Below are positions 1 to 6,906 of a DNA stretch of 64,000 bases, piece after piece; position 1 is the first letter of the stretch, and each line of letters starts with the position of its first letter. The notes under the pieces are model-generated. The model was given only the letters and a program-made list of their open reading frames with translations, ran no database searches and was not told the DNA's origin. Origin of the DNA: Chitinophagaceae bacterium (GTDB lineage: Bacteria > Bacteroidota > Bacteroidia > Chitinophagales > Chitinophagaceae). The position numbers and the translations under genes were made by a program. The stretch lies in contig CANGIT010000002.1 of NCBI GenBank assembly GCA_947454155.1, positions 62,001 through 126,000 of the forward strand. The letters are read 5' to 3'.

Positions 1-910
1 ATTTGTAGATGTGGCCACCTTGCGTAAAACCATTTCCGGTATTGCCGAAAGCATGGGCTTTTGGATAGGGGCCAGCGGAACGCACCCGTTCAGCCATTGG
101 GAAAAACAACTCATTACCGAACATGCACGTTACAATGAAATAGTAAACGAACTGCAGGAAGCCGCCCGCAGCAACCTGATTTTCGGACTGCATGTGCATG
201 TGGGCATGGAAACTCGTGAAATGGCTATTCACATCGCCAACTCTGCGCGTTATTTCTTGCCGCATATTTTTGCTTTAAGTACCAACTCGCCATTTTGGGA
301 AGGCCGTACAACCGGCTACAAATCTTTTCGCACCAAAGTGTTTGAAAAATTCCCCCGTACCGGTATCCCGGATGTTTTCAACAGTATTGAGGATTATGAC
401 AATTATGTGAAACTGCTGATCAAGACCAACTGCATCGATAATGCCAAGAAAATCTGGTGGGACCTTCGCGTACATCCCTTCTTCAATACGGTGGAATTCA
501 GAATCTGCGACATTCCCTTGACGGTGCATGAAACCATTACCATCGCCGCATTGTTTCAGGCATTATGCGCAAAACTGTACAAGTTGCGTTCACAAAACCT
601 CAATTTCATGTCGTACAGTCGTGCGCTGATCAATGAAAACAAATTCAGGGCCAGTCGATATGGTATCGATGGCAGTATGATTGATTTCGGGAAAGAAACA
701 GAAGTGAACACACGTGTATTGATTTACGAACTGCTCGATTTTGTGGATGATGTGGTGCCTCATTTGGGTAGCCGCCATGCCATCAATTATGTTCACAAAA
801 TGCTCGAACAAGGCACTGGTGCCGACAGGCAATTGAAGGTGCATGAACACACTGGCAGTTTGGAAAAAGTAGTGGATTATATCAGAGGTAGTTTTTTGCA
901 AGATTTATAG
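1..910 (+). CDS. Carboxylate-amine ligase, GCS2/YbdK family (5' truncated by window edge)
   Basis: ATP-grasp-like glutamate-cysteine ligase type 2 family, which joins a carboxylate to an amine using ATP; the physiological substrate of most YbdK-type members is unsettled. The reading frame is open to the first base of the window (codons for F-V-D precede the GTG at 11), so the true start lies upstream and roughly 70 residues are missing, given a family length near 370. Visible family signatures include GLHVHVGM, a region rich in His/Asn typical of the active site, and WWDLRVHPFFNTVEFRICD. The stop at 908-910 lies directly before a promoter for the downstream tRNA unit. Family call is firm, substrate is not. 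Confidence 0.88.
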   Translation, partial: FVDVATLRKTISGIAESMGFWIGASGTHPFSHWEKQLITEHARYNEIVNELQEAARSNLIFGLHVHVGMETREMAIHIANSARYFLPHIFALSTNSPFWEGRTTGYKSFRTKVFEKFPRTGIPDVFNSIEDYDNYVKLLIKTNCIDNAKKIWWDLRVHPFFNTVEFRICDIPLTVHETITIAALFQALCAKLYKLRSQNLNFMSYSRALINENKFRASRYGIDGSMIDFGKETEVNTRVLIYELLDFVDDVVPHLGSRHAINYVHKMLEQGTGADRQLKVHEHTGSLEKVVDYIRGSFLQDL

Positions 911-941
911 TTTGCAGAAAAAAGAATATGCCCTATATTTG
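911..941 (+). promoter_or_regulatory. Bacteroidota-type promoter of the tRNA-Arg locus
   Basis: TTTG at 911-914 and TATATTTG at 934-941 are separated by 19 nt and match the Bacteroidota consensus TTTG-N19-TAnnTTTG exactly. The predicted start of transcription is near 948, about 10 nt upstream of the duplicated tRNA 5' half at 959. It presumably drove the original tRNA-Arg gene directly and now reads through the inserted GIY-YIG unit first. Confidence 0.7.
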
Positions 942-955
942 CACACCGATTTCGG

Positions 956-1010
956 AATGGCTGCGTAGCTCAACTGAATACCTGCCTGCCGGCAGGCAGG
1001 GAGCATCTGA
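956..1010 (+). repeat. Orphan 5' half of tRNA-Arg, split by a 20-bp palindrome
   Basis: Bases 956-980 are identical to 1251-1275, and 1001-1010 are identical to 1276-1285. Together they duplicate tRNA positions 1-32 (acceptor 5' strand, D arm, 5' side of the anticodon stem) plus three leader bases. The copy breaks off exactly where the anticodon loop starts. Within its D arm sits the palindrome at 981-1000. This copy cannot form a tRNA and looks like the left scar of an insertion. Confidence 0.85.
981..1000. repeat. Perfect 20-bp palindrome CCTGCCTGCCGGCAGGCAGG
   Basis: The sequence equals its own reverse complement over 20 bp and is far richer in GC than its surroundings. It interrupts the duplicated tRNA 5' half between positions 22 and 23, in the D arm. 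It could be a recombination or cleavage site, a transcript hairpin, or an independent small palindromic repeat that landed in the dead tRNA copy. Confidence 0.85.
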
Positions 1011-1027
1011 AAAAAAGAAGTTGTGTT

Positions 1028-1276
1028 ATGACAGTCTACGTAATTAGAAGTTTGAAAGACGAAAGGTTGTATGTGGGTATGAGTGAAAATGCGGAGTTAA
1101 GATTGGAGCAACATAACAAGGGGATGACTACTTCGACAAAAAGTTATAAACCTTGGGAGTTGGTTTATGTTGAAAAATTAGAAGACAGAGCTGAAGCAAG
1201 AAAAAGAGAGAAATATTTGAAAGGCGGCTCTGGAAAAGAATTTATAAAAAAATGGCTGCGTAGCTCAACTGAATAG
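1028..1276 (+). CDS. Small GIY-YIG nuclease overlapping tRNA-Arg
   Basis: An 82-residue single-domain GIY-YIG endonuclease of the UvrC N-terminal / UPF0213 type. The GIY strand reads VYV (residues 3-5) and the YIG strand YVG (15-17); they are followed by the catalytic-type Arg in ELRLEQHN, the K-PWELVY strand, and a Glu-rich helix EARKREKYLKG. The last seven residues (WLRSSTE) and the TAG stop (1274-1276) are encoded by the first 23 nt of the downstream tRNA gene. The ORF thus ends in whatever tRNA sequence the unit carries at its right end. It lies between the two copies of the tRNA 5' half, which suggests a role in insertion of the unit. Fold is well supported, the mobility role is inferred. 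Confidence 0.87.
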   Translation: MTVYVIRSLKDERLYVGMSENAELRLEQHNKGMTTSTKSYKPWELVYVEKLEDRAEARKREKYLKGGSGKEFIKKWLRSSTE

Positions 1277-1327
1277 AGCATCTGACTACGGATCAGAAGG
1301 TTTTAGGTTTGAATCCTAACGCGGTCA
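1254..1327 (+). tRNA. tRNA-Arg (anticodon ACG)
   Basis: A full cloverleaf can be drawn. Acceptor GGCTGCG (1254-1260) pairs with CGCGGTC (1320-1326) with two G-U pairs, and the discriminator is A1327. D stem is GCTC/GAGC. Anticodon stem TCTGA/TCAGA encloses the loop CTACGGA (1286-1292) with anticodon ACG. T arm TTAGG/CCTAA has loop TTTGAAT. CCA is not encoded. The ACG anticodon reads CGN after deamination of A34 to inosine. The first 23 nt also encode the end of the GIY-YIG protein. Confidence 0.93.
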
Positions 1328-1331
1328 CAAC

Positions 1332-1364
1332 AAAAGGTTTTACAGCAATGTAAAGCCTTTTTTT
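1332..1364 (+). terminator. Intrinsic terminator after tRNA-Arg
   Basis: AAGGTTTTACA pairs with TGTAAAGCCTT (one G-U pair) around a GCAA loop and is followed by a run of seven T. It lies 5 nt after the tRNA 3' end. The rest of the gap up to 1648 is AT-rich, with no ORF or recognisable promoter that I can defend. Confidence 0.8.
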
Positions 1365-1648
1365 ATGCGGTATTATCAAGGGCTTTACTTTTTACAGATA
1401 CATATTTTAAGTCTATTTTTTTGTGCTTTTATACTTACCGGATTTTACCCTAAAATTTAAATGTAAAATGATCACCACATTGCTATTTGAATTCAACACC
1501 GTTAATCCATACAATGAAAGGGGATAAGAATTGCATATTCATTGGTCATAAAAGTAATTCAATCATAGCGAAGGTTGTTAATCGTCATGGTTTTCGTCTG
1601 ACTCCAGGTGTAAATTCAAACTTCTATTTTTAATTAATAAAAAAAATC

Positions 1649-1873
1649 ATGGAAACAACACAAAAGAAAACCGTAGGTAGTTTTAAGATTTCAGGTAATT
1701 GGGAAGGACAGTCCAAAAAACTTAAAACTAAATATCCTCAGCTTACAGATTCAGATTTGAAATTTGAAGCGGGTAAAGAAAATGAATTGCTTGGCAGAAT
1801 TGAAAAAAAATTGAGCAAAAACCGTGAAGAGGTTATTGAAATAATAAGCCATCTTCAAGTTGAAAAAGTGTAA
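1649..1873 (+). CDS. CsbD family stress-response protein
   Basis: A 74-residue hydrophilic protein with the CsbD signature. The ISGNWEGQSKKLKTKYPQL segment (residues 14-32) matches the family's KGNWxxxKGKLKxKYxxLTDDDL block. It is followed by D-L-x-F-x-x-GKExELLGR-I-x-K and a C-terminal helix. CsbD proteins are small, partly disordered general-stress proteins whose biochemical role is unknown. The gene is monocistronic, with its own terminator, and the leader before the ATG is A-rich as usual in this phylum. Confidence 0.88.
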   Translation: METTQKKTVGSFKISGNWEGQSKKLKTKYPQLTDSDLKFEAGKENELLGRIEKKLSKNREEVIEIISHLQVEKV

Positions 1874-1935
1874 GATTTTCCATGCAAGCAAATTTCGATG
1901 TGGAATAACTGATTGAGATTAAAATTGAAAAAAGT

Positions 1936-1969
1936 AAAGGACAGGCATTAATAAATCTGTCCTTTTTTA
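1936..1969 (+). terminator. Intrinsic terminator of the CsbD gene
   Basis: The perfect 9-bp stem AAAGGACAG/CTGTCCTTT (1936-1944 and 1957-1965) has a 12-nt AT-rich loop and continues into a T run. Confidence 0.88.
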
Positions 1970-1984
1970 TGTTCCATTTTTTGC

Positions 1985-2110
1985 ATCTTTCTAAAAGATA
2001 AGTCACTCCTACGGGGTTAGATATCGATGTAAACATCATGGGCTAGAATTCTTTCAACCCTTCGGGATTCAATGTCTATGGATGGATTTCAGGGGGGGGG
2101 CACCGTTTAG
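1985..2110. repeat. Possible remnant of a dispersed palindromic repeat, ending in G9
   Basis: The phrases CTCCTACGGGGT (around 2008) and ACCCTTCGGGATTC (around 2057) resemble the ends of short dispersed repeats common in Bacteroidota intergenic DNA. The stretch ends in nine consecutive G (2092-2100). No ORF here is credible. The assignment rests on remembered resemblance only. Confidence 0.3.
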
Positions 2111-2133
2111 TTATTGAATGTAGGATGTAAAAC

Positions 2134-2175
2134 CACAAACCACAAACCACAAACCACAAACCACAAACCACAAAT
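2134..2175 (+). repeat. Heptamer array, 6 units (CACAAAC/T)
   Basis: Five CACAAAC units and one CACAAAT are in perfect 7-nt phase. They lie in the 349-nt gap between the CsbD terminator and the PepSY-like gene. The unit is the same as in the large array at 16091-16363. The apparent short ORFs on both strands here are translations of the repeat. Confidence 0.9.
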
Positions 2176-2318
2176 CCCAAATCCCCCATCCAAAATCCTC
2201 AATCCAGTATTATCATCTTGTTTTTTCACATCTATTTCGCTGACTCCAGTCATTTTTATCCGCCTTTCATTTTCGATATTTTCGACCGACATTTTTTAAT
2301 CCTTAAAATCATACTCAA

Positions 2319-2837
2319 ATGAAAACAATCAAATCAACATTTATTTTCTTTCCAATTATTTTGCTCTTGGGTTTAAATGCTTTCGCCCAGGAAATTTTAC
2401 CTGAAGTGATCATCTCCTCTGTGAGGTATAAGTATTTGTCGGCAGTAGACAACAAAGAAATGGCTCAGCCTGTAAGATTATTGGAGCATAAGGCCGCTTC
2501 ATTTGATGTGAAGAATTCCGAGTTTTATGATGATGAGTATGATGAATATTACATTTCATTTTATCTTCCTGAGGGCTACGTTCTGGCTACTTACGACAAG
2601 GATGGTAAATTACTGCGTACGGCCGAACGCTATAAAAATGTAGCATTGCCCAGTGCGGTGTCGCAATCTTTGGTAAATAAATATCCCAATTGGAGTATAC
2701 CCAAAGATGTATATCTGGTGACCTATGAAGACGATAAAGGAACAGCTACTAAAGTATGGAAAGTATTGTTAAGGCAAGGCGACAAAAGGCTCAGGGTGAA
2801 AGTGAATGCCGATGGTGAATTAATCACCAAATCCTGA
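2319..2837 (+). CDS. Secreted PepSY-like domain protein
   Basis: A 172-residue protein with a clear signal peptide (hydrophobic residues 8-22, cleavage after AFAQ). The C-terminal half contains a PepSY-like block: a VSQSLVNKYPNW helix followed by strands with VYLVTYEDDKG, KVWKVLLRQGDKRLRVKVNADGEL. This resembles the Bacteroidota PepSY-like (beta-lactamase-inhibitor-like) fold. Such proteins are periplasmic and of unknown function; a nucleotidyltransferase name sometimes given to relatives has no support here. Its stop is 70 nt from the convergent exporter operon. Confidence 0.6.
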   Translation: MKTIKSTFIFFPIILLLGLNAFAQEILPEVIISSVRYKYLSAVDNKEMAQPVRLLEHKAASFDVKNSEFYDDEYDEYYISFYLPEGYVLATYDKDGKLLRTAERYKNVALPSAVSQSLVNKYPNWSIPKDVYLVTYEDDKGTATKVWKVLLRQGDKRLRVKVNADGELITKS

Positions 2838-2908
2838 TAGCATGCAAAGCCGTTTTGAGTAGTCGGTATACGGCAGAAAAAAGAGGTAAGATTTACAATG
2901 TATTCACC

Positions 2909-4030
2909 TTAGCTTCGTTTATGATAATTCAATACTGCCCAGGTATTAAATACAAGTCCCAAGCCAACCATGATTAATAAATGGTCGCCAACTTCGGTGA
3001 TTGAACTTCCTTTCAGCATCACCATACGCATCACACGAATGAAATGGCTTAACGGAAAAGAACCTGTCATCACTTTTGCCCACATCGGCATACTGTCGAT
3101 AGAAGTATACAGCCCGCTCATCATGTTGAGAATGTTCATGAAAAAGAAACCCAGTGACATCGCTTGTTGCTGGTTTTCGGCGTAGGTAGACAACAATAGT
3201 CCGAAGCCTTGAAGCGCAAAAAGGAAGGCGCACATACTCACAAAAACTGTAAAGTAACTTCCTGTGGAATGAATATTGTAAAACAGAAAACTTACCACCT
3301 GGCCGATGATAAATACCAATGCAGAGAGTACAAAATAGGGGACCAGTTTGCCCAAGATGAATGCTTGTTTCTTTACCGGAGTTACATTGATTTGCTCGAT
3401 GGTCCCGATTTCTTTTTCTTTCACCATATTGAAGGCGGTTTGCAACATCCCAATGCCTGTAATTAATGTAACCAGAATACCCGGTACAATAAATAAGTAA
3501 TAATTCATGTAACGGTTGTACCAGTTGATGGGGGCGATGCTTACAATCGCAGCTTCGTCTGGCCCTTGAGGTTGTATCCATCTGGTTCTGATTTCGCTGT
3601 TGAAATCGTTGATGATGTTGGCTAGATAGCCACCACTCAGTCCGGCTTTTACGCCTTCTATAGCATTGATTTGCACAGAAACCTTTTGCCCGTTTTCTCT
3701 CACCAGGTTCTTTTCGAAATTGTGAGGGATCTCCAGAATCAGATCGGCATTATCTTTCTCTATTTCTTTAAAGGCTTCTTTAGTGTTCTTAGTGTAGGCA
3801 GTCAGTTTGAAGTAACCCGAAGAGGTGATTTTATGAACTAACGTGCGTGAATATTCAGAGTGATCGTTGTCCACTACAGCCAGTGAAATGTTTTTGATGG
3901 AATAGTTGGCCGCCATCGGCAACAAGATGAGCTGTATGATGGGCATCATGATCAACATGCGAATCAATCCCTTGCTTCGCATCATTTGTTTGAATTCTTT
4001 TTCCAGTATGAAGTAAAATGTTCTGATCAT
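2909..4030 (-). CDS. ABC-2 type exporter permease (YbhR/YbhS-like), last gene of operon
   Basis: Inner-membrane subunit of an ABC exporter with the ABC-2 topology. There is one TM helix near residues 20-40, then a long periplasmic domain (about 45-175) and five TM helices in the C-terminal half. The family motif region NMVKEKEIGTIEQINVTP is seen between the second and third helices. I chose ATG at 4030 (MIRTFYFILEKEF), not 4168, because it overlaps the upstream permease stop in an ATGA tetranucleotide and gives the normal family length of 373 aa. It is paralogous to the gene just upstream, so the two probably form a heterodimer. Confidence 0.88.
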   Translation of the reverse strand: MIRTFYFILEKEFKQMMRSKGLIRMLIMMPIIQLILLPMAANYSIKNISLAVVDNDHSEYSRTLVHKITSSGYFKLTAYTKNTKEAFKEIEKDNADLILEIPHNFEKNLVRENGQKVSVQINAIEGVKAGLSGGYLANIINDFNSEIRTRWIQPQGPDEAAIVSIAPINWYNRYMNYYLFIVPGILVTLITGIGMLQTAFNMVKEKEIGTIEQINVTPVKKQAFILGKLVPYFVLSALVFIIGQVVSFLFYNIHSTGSYFTVFVSMCAFLFALQGFGLLLSTYAENQQQAMSLGFFFMNILNMMSGLYTSIDSMPMWAKVMTGSFPLSHFIRVMRMVMLKGSSITEVGDHLLIMVGLGLVFNTWAVLNYHKRS

Positions 4031-5133
4031 TGCAAACGGATTTTGAATTTTTTGATACTTAAGCGCAGCAGAAAGATGCACATGCCGAAAAGGATAAGCA
4101 ATTGTTTCCAGATAGAACCGATGCCGAGGCCTTTCAGCATCACATTTTTGATAATGATGAAGAACCATCTTGAAGGAACTATGTTAGACAGCAGCTTCAA
4201 GGGAATGGGCATATTTTCAATGGGAAACATAAAGCCGGTGAGCAGAAGGGTGGGCAGCAGCATCCCAGTAAGCGAAATCATCATGGCCGACTGTTGCGTT
4301 TTGGCTGTGGTAGAAATCAACAAGCCGATGGCTAATGAAGTAATGATGAATAATGTGCTGGCCAGCATCAGCAAGATGATGCTTCCTTTGATTTCAAGAT
4401 CCAATAATGTTACACTCAAAACTAAAATGATGATCAGGTTGAAAATGGAAATGATGAGATAAGGCATCAATTTGGCGATGATGATGAAGATGGGTTTGAA
4501 AGGCGATACCAGTAAAATTTCCATAGTGCCCAGCTCTTTTTCTTTTACGATAGATACCGAACTCATCATGGTACACACCAACATCAGCACCAAGGCGATT
4601 ACGCCTGGCACAAAATTAGGAGCGCCTTTCAACTCTGGATTGTAGAGCATTTTGGTCTCTGCCGAAATCTGCATTGGAGCCGGAGTTTTCATTAGTTTCA
4701 ATCCGTTATATTCGTTGATGATGTTGCTGAGATAATAAGTAATGGTAGTGGCGCTGTTAGGATCACTGGCATCTGCAATGAGCTGTATCTGCGCATTCTT
4801 TGCATGTTTAAGGTCGCTGTCGAGGCCTTTGGGAAAAACAACAGCGATTTTTGCGTTGCCTTTTCTGAACTCTGCTTCCAGCTCGCTTTCACTTCGTACA
4901 TACGATACCACATCGAAGTATTTGCTGTTGTCAATTTTGCTGATCAGTTCCGAGGAGGTATTGTCTTGTGCGTAATTCAATACAGTAACGCGTGTATTTT
5001 TGATTTCGTTGGTTAGCGCAAAACCAAACAACAATATCTGAACGGTAGGCAGTCCAAAAAGCATCAACAGTGTTTTTTTGTCGCGAAACACATGCTTGAA
5101 TTCTTTTTTGATGAAGGAGAATAATTGATTCAT
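4027..5133 (-). CDS. ABC-2 type exporter permease (YbhS/YbhR-like)
   Basis: A 368-residue ABC-2 permease with the same layout as its downstream neighbour. It has an N-terminal TM helix (about 22-40), a periplasmic domain, the SIVKEKELGTMEILLVSPF coupling segment near residue 200, and five C-terminal TM helices. The gene starts 14 nt after the second ATPase gene and overlaps the next permease by 4 nt. That is tight translational coupling within a seven-gene operon. By analogy with E. coli YbhFSR it should export small lipophilic or cationic compounds; the substrate is unknown. Confidence 0.9.
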   Translation of the reverse strand: MNQLFSFIKKEFKHVFRDKKTLLMLFGLPTVQILLFGFALTNEIKNTRVTVLNYAQDNTSSELISKIDNSKYFDVVSYVRSESELEAEFRKGNAKIAVVFPKGLDSDLKHAKNAQIQLIADASDPNSATTITYYLSNIINEYNGLKLMKTPAPMQISAETKMLYNPELKGAPNFVPGVIALVLMLVCTMMSSVSIVKEKELGTMEILLVSPFKPIFIIIAKLMPYLIISIFNLIIILVLSVTLLDLEIKGSIILLMLASTLFIITSLAIGLLISTTAKTQQSAMMISLTGMLLPTLLLTGFMFPIENMPIPLKLLSNIVPSRWFFIIIKNVMLKGLGIGSIWKQLLILFGMCIFLLRLSIKKFKIRLQ

Positions 5134-5147
5134 AGATTGATGTCTTT

Positions 5148-5885
5148 TTATTCTGAACGTTTGGCTTTACGGGCAAGTTGATAAAACACATCCTCCATAT
5201 CGGGCGCGTTCATTTGTTTTTTCAGGTTTCCTGGAGAATCCAATGCGGCGATAACTCCATCCACCATAATGGAAACACGGTCGCAGTATTCGGCCTCATC
5301 CATGTAGTGGGTGGTTACGAAAACAGTAACGCCCGAATTGGCGGCATAGTAAATCAGATCCCAAAACTGTCTTCTGGTTACCGGATCCACACCGCCTGTA
5401 GGTTCATCAAGAAATACAATGCGGGGTTCGTGCACCAGCGAAACGGAAAAAGCCAGTTTCTGTTTCCATCCCAGCGGCAGTGCACTCACCAGCTTTTTGG
5501 CTTCTCCCTGCATCCCCAGTTTGCTCAGTAATTCATCGGTTTTTCTTTTGATGTCGGAAAAGCTGAGTCCGTAAATACCTGCGTAAAATCTGATGTTTTC
5601 GGCTACAGTCAGGTCTTCGTAAAGCGAAAACTTCTGACTCATGTAGCCGATGTTGCGTTTTATTTTTTCAGTTTCGGTGTATACATCAAAGCCGGCTACG
5701 GAGGCTTTCCCAGAAGAAGGCATCAGCAGGCCACAGAGCATGCGCATGGCTGTCGTTTTTCCGGCACCGTTAGCGCCAAGGAATCCGAAAATCTCTCCTT
5801 TGCCCACTTCAAAGCTCAGTTCATGGGCGGCTATAAAATCGCCGAATCTTTTGGTTAGTTTGTCGGTGCTGATTACTGTTTCCAT
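5148..5885 (-). CDS. ABC exporter ATPase with degenerate signature (YbhF C-half-like)
   Basis: ATP-binding subunit, 245 aa from ATG 5885, which overlaps the upstream ATPase stop as TAATG. Walker A is GANGAGKTT (37-45), Walker B VFLDE (157-161), and the switch His is present (TTHYMDEA, H193). The ABC signature is not LSGGQ but LPLGWKQ (136-142). A canonical signature is found in the partner ATPase, so this subunit supplies the intact Walker/His half of the one competent ATP site. The longer in-frame start at 5915 would run into the upstream gene and was rejected. Confidence 0.92.
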   Translation of the reverse strand: METVISTDKLTKRFGDFIAAHELSFEVGKGEIFGFLGANGAGKTTAMRMLCGLLMPSSGKASVAGFDVYTETEKIKRNIGYMSQKFSLYEDLTVAENIRFYAGIYGLSFSDIKRKTDELLSKLGMQGEAKKLVSALPLGWKQKLAFSVSLVHEPRIVFLDEPTGGVDPVTRRQFWDLIYYAANSGVTVFVTTHYMDEAEYCDRVSIMVDGVIAALDSPGNLKKQMNAPDMEDVFYQLARKAKRSE

Positions 5886-6793
5886 TAGTTTGATTTCAAA
5901 AGTTTGATGAAGCAATCTTCAATACCGGGTGTGGTTTCCTGTATGATGACCTTGTTGAAGCCTTGTTGTTCTAGGAAAGCTGTAGCGATTTGTTTGCTTG
6001 TGCCTTTTTTCAGGGTGAGATGCAAGCTGTCGCCAAATGCAAAACAACTTTCGGTTGGGGCATAACTCCTGAGCAGATTGAGCAGTTGGTACATGTTGCC
6101 TCCAGTTACGGTGTAAAGTGTTTCGCCGTAACCGGCTACCAGTTTTTCCGGAGTGTTGATGGATAAGATTTTGCCTAGTTGTATCAGAGCGATACGATCG
6201 CACAAGGCGGCTTCGTCCATGTATGGTGTGCTGACCATGATGGTCAACCCCATCTTTTTGAGATTCTTGAGCATGTCCCAGAACTCTTTTCTCGACACCA
6301 CATCCACGCCGGTAGTGGGTTCATCCAAAAACAATACTTCTGGTTTATGAATCAGGGCGCAACAGAGTGCGAGTTTCTGTTTCATACCGCCACTCAGTTT
6401 GCCGGCTCTTCTGTTTTTAAAAGGTTCTATCTGTATGTAGATGTCTTTGATGAGGTGATAGTTTTCTTCTACCGTTGTGTTGAAAACAGTGGCAAAGAAA
6501 TTGAGGTTCTCTTCGATGGTGAGATCCTGGTAAAGAGAGAAACGGCCAGGCATGTAGCCGATGCTGTTACGGATCTGTTTGTAATCTTTTACCACATCAA
6601 ACCCATTGACTACGGCTGTGCCGCTGTCCGGTACCAGCAGGGTGGTGAGCATGCGAAATATAGATGATTTTCCTGCGCCATCCGGTCCAATCAATCCGAA
6701 AATCTCCCCTTTATTCACAGAAAAGCTGATGTCGTCCACCGCCATCGTCTTCTCTTTGCCGTAAGTTTTAGTGATATTGTTGAGTGTTATCAT
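5885..6793 (-). CDS. ABC exporter ATPase lacking the switch His (YbhF N-half-like)
   Basis: ATP-binding subunit, 302 aa. Walker A GPDGAGKSS (36-44), canonical signature LSGGMKQK (133-140) and Walker B LFLDE (154-158) are present. The H-loop His is replaced by Pro (VSTPYMDEA, P190). The roughly 70-residue C-terminal extension is the usual one of ABC-2 exporters. In E. coli the two NBDs are fused in YbhF; here they are separate, coupled genes. The upstream gap to the fusion-protein gene carries nonamer and heptamer repeats. Confidence 0.92.
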   Translation of the reverse strand: MITLNNITKTYGKEKTMAVDDISFSVNKGEIFGLIGPDGAGKSSIFRMLTTLLVPDSGTAVVNGFDVVKDYKQIRNSIGYMPGRFSLYQDLTIEENLNFFATVFNTTVEENYHLIKDIYIQIEPFKNRRAGKLSGGMKQKLALCCALIHKPEVLFLDEPTTGVDVVSRKEFWDMLKNLKKMGLTIMVSTPYMDEAALCDRIALIQLGKILSINTPEKLVAGYGETLYTVTGGNMYQLLNLLRSYAPTESCFAFGDSLHLTLKKGTSKQIATAFLEQQGFNKVIIQETTPGIEDCFIKLLKSN

Positions 6794-6818
6794 TTAATTG
6801 TTAGGGTTGATGTGTCTG

Positions 6819-6854
6819 GTTTAGTAGGTTTGGTAGGTTTAGTAGGTTTGGTTG
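6819..6854 (+). repeat. Nonamer array, 4 units (GTTT[AG]GT[AT]G)
   Basis: Units GTTTAGTAG, GTTTGGTAG, GTTTAGTAG and GTTTGGTTG are in exact 9-nt phase with no C on the plus strand. The array sits inside the exporter operon, between the fusion-protein stop and the first ATPase start, directly beside a heptamer array. A related nonamer run is at 36753-36779 in the opposite orientation. Confidence 0.82.
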
Positions 6855-6863
6855 GTTACTTAT

Positions 6864-6905
6864 TACTAATTACAAATCATTAATCACAAATCATTCATCA
6901 CTAAT
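6864..6905 (+). repeat. Heptamer array, 6 units (TACAAAT/CACTAAT type)
   Basis: TACTAAT, TACAAAT, CATTAAT, CACAAAT, CATTCAT and CACTAAT are in strict 7-nt phase, with no G on the plus strand. The units belong to the same family as 16091-16363 but are more diverged. They end next to the fusion-protein stop codon. Confidence 0.8.
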
Positions 6906-6906
6906 A

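Noticed and set aside
959..1327. Group I intron or archaeal-type tRNA intron in tRNA-Arg
   Set aside because: The 5' half is duplicated, and the second copy gives a complete uninterrupted tRNA, so no splicing is required; no intron core sequence is visible.
1833..2039. 68-aa minus-strand ORF downstream of CsbD
   Set aside because: It overlaps the CsbD gene and its terminator; it resembles out-of-frame reading of repeat debris.
2107..2299. Two opposite 61-aa ORFs in the CsbD-PepSY gap
   Set aside because: Both are translations of the CACAAAC heptamers and flanking AT-rich DNA, with no protein-like pattern.
3209..3466. Several antisense ORFs inside the exporter and other large genes
   Set aside because: All lie within well-supported genes on the opposite strand and show no conserved motifs.
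4031..4168. N-terminal extension of the last exporter permease
   Set aside because: It would overlap the upstream permease by 140 nt and encodes charged sequence unlike an ABC-2 N terminus; ATG 4030 with ATGA overlap is better.
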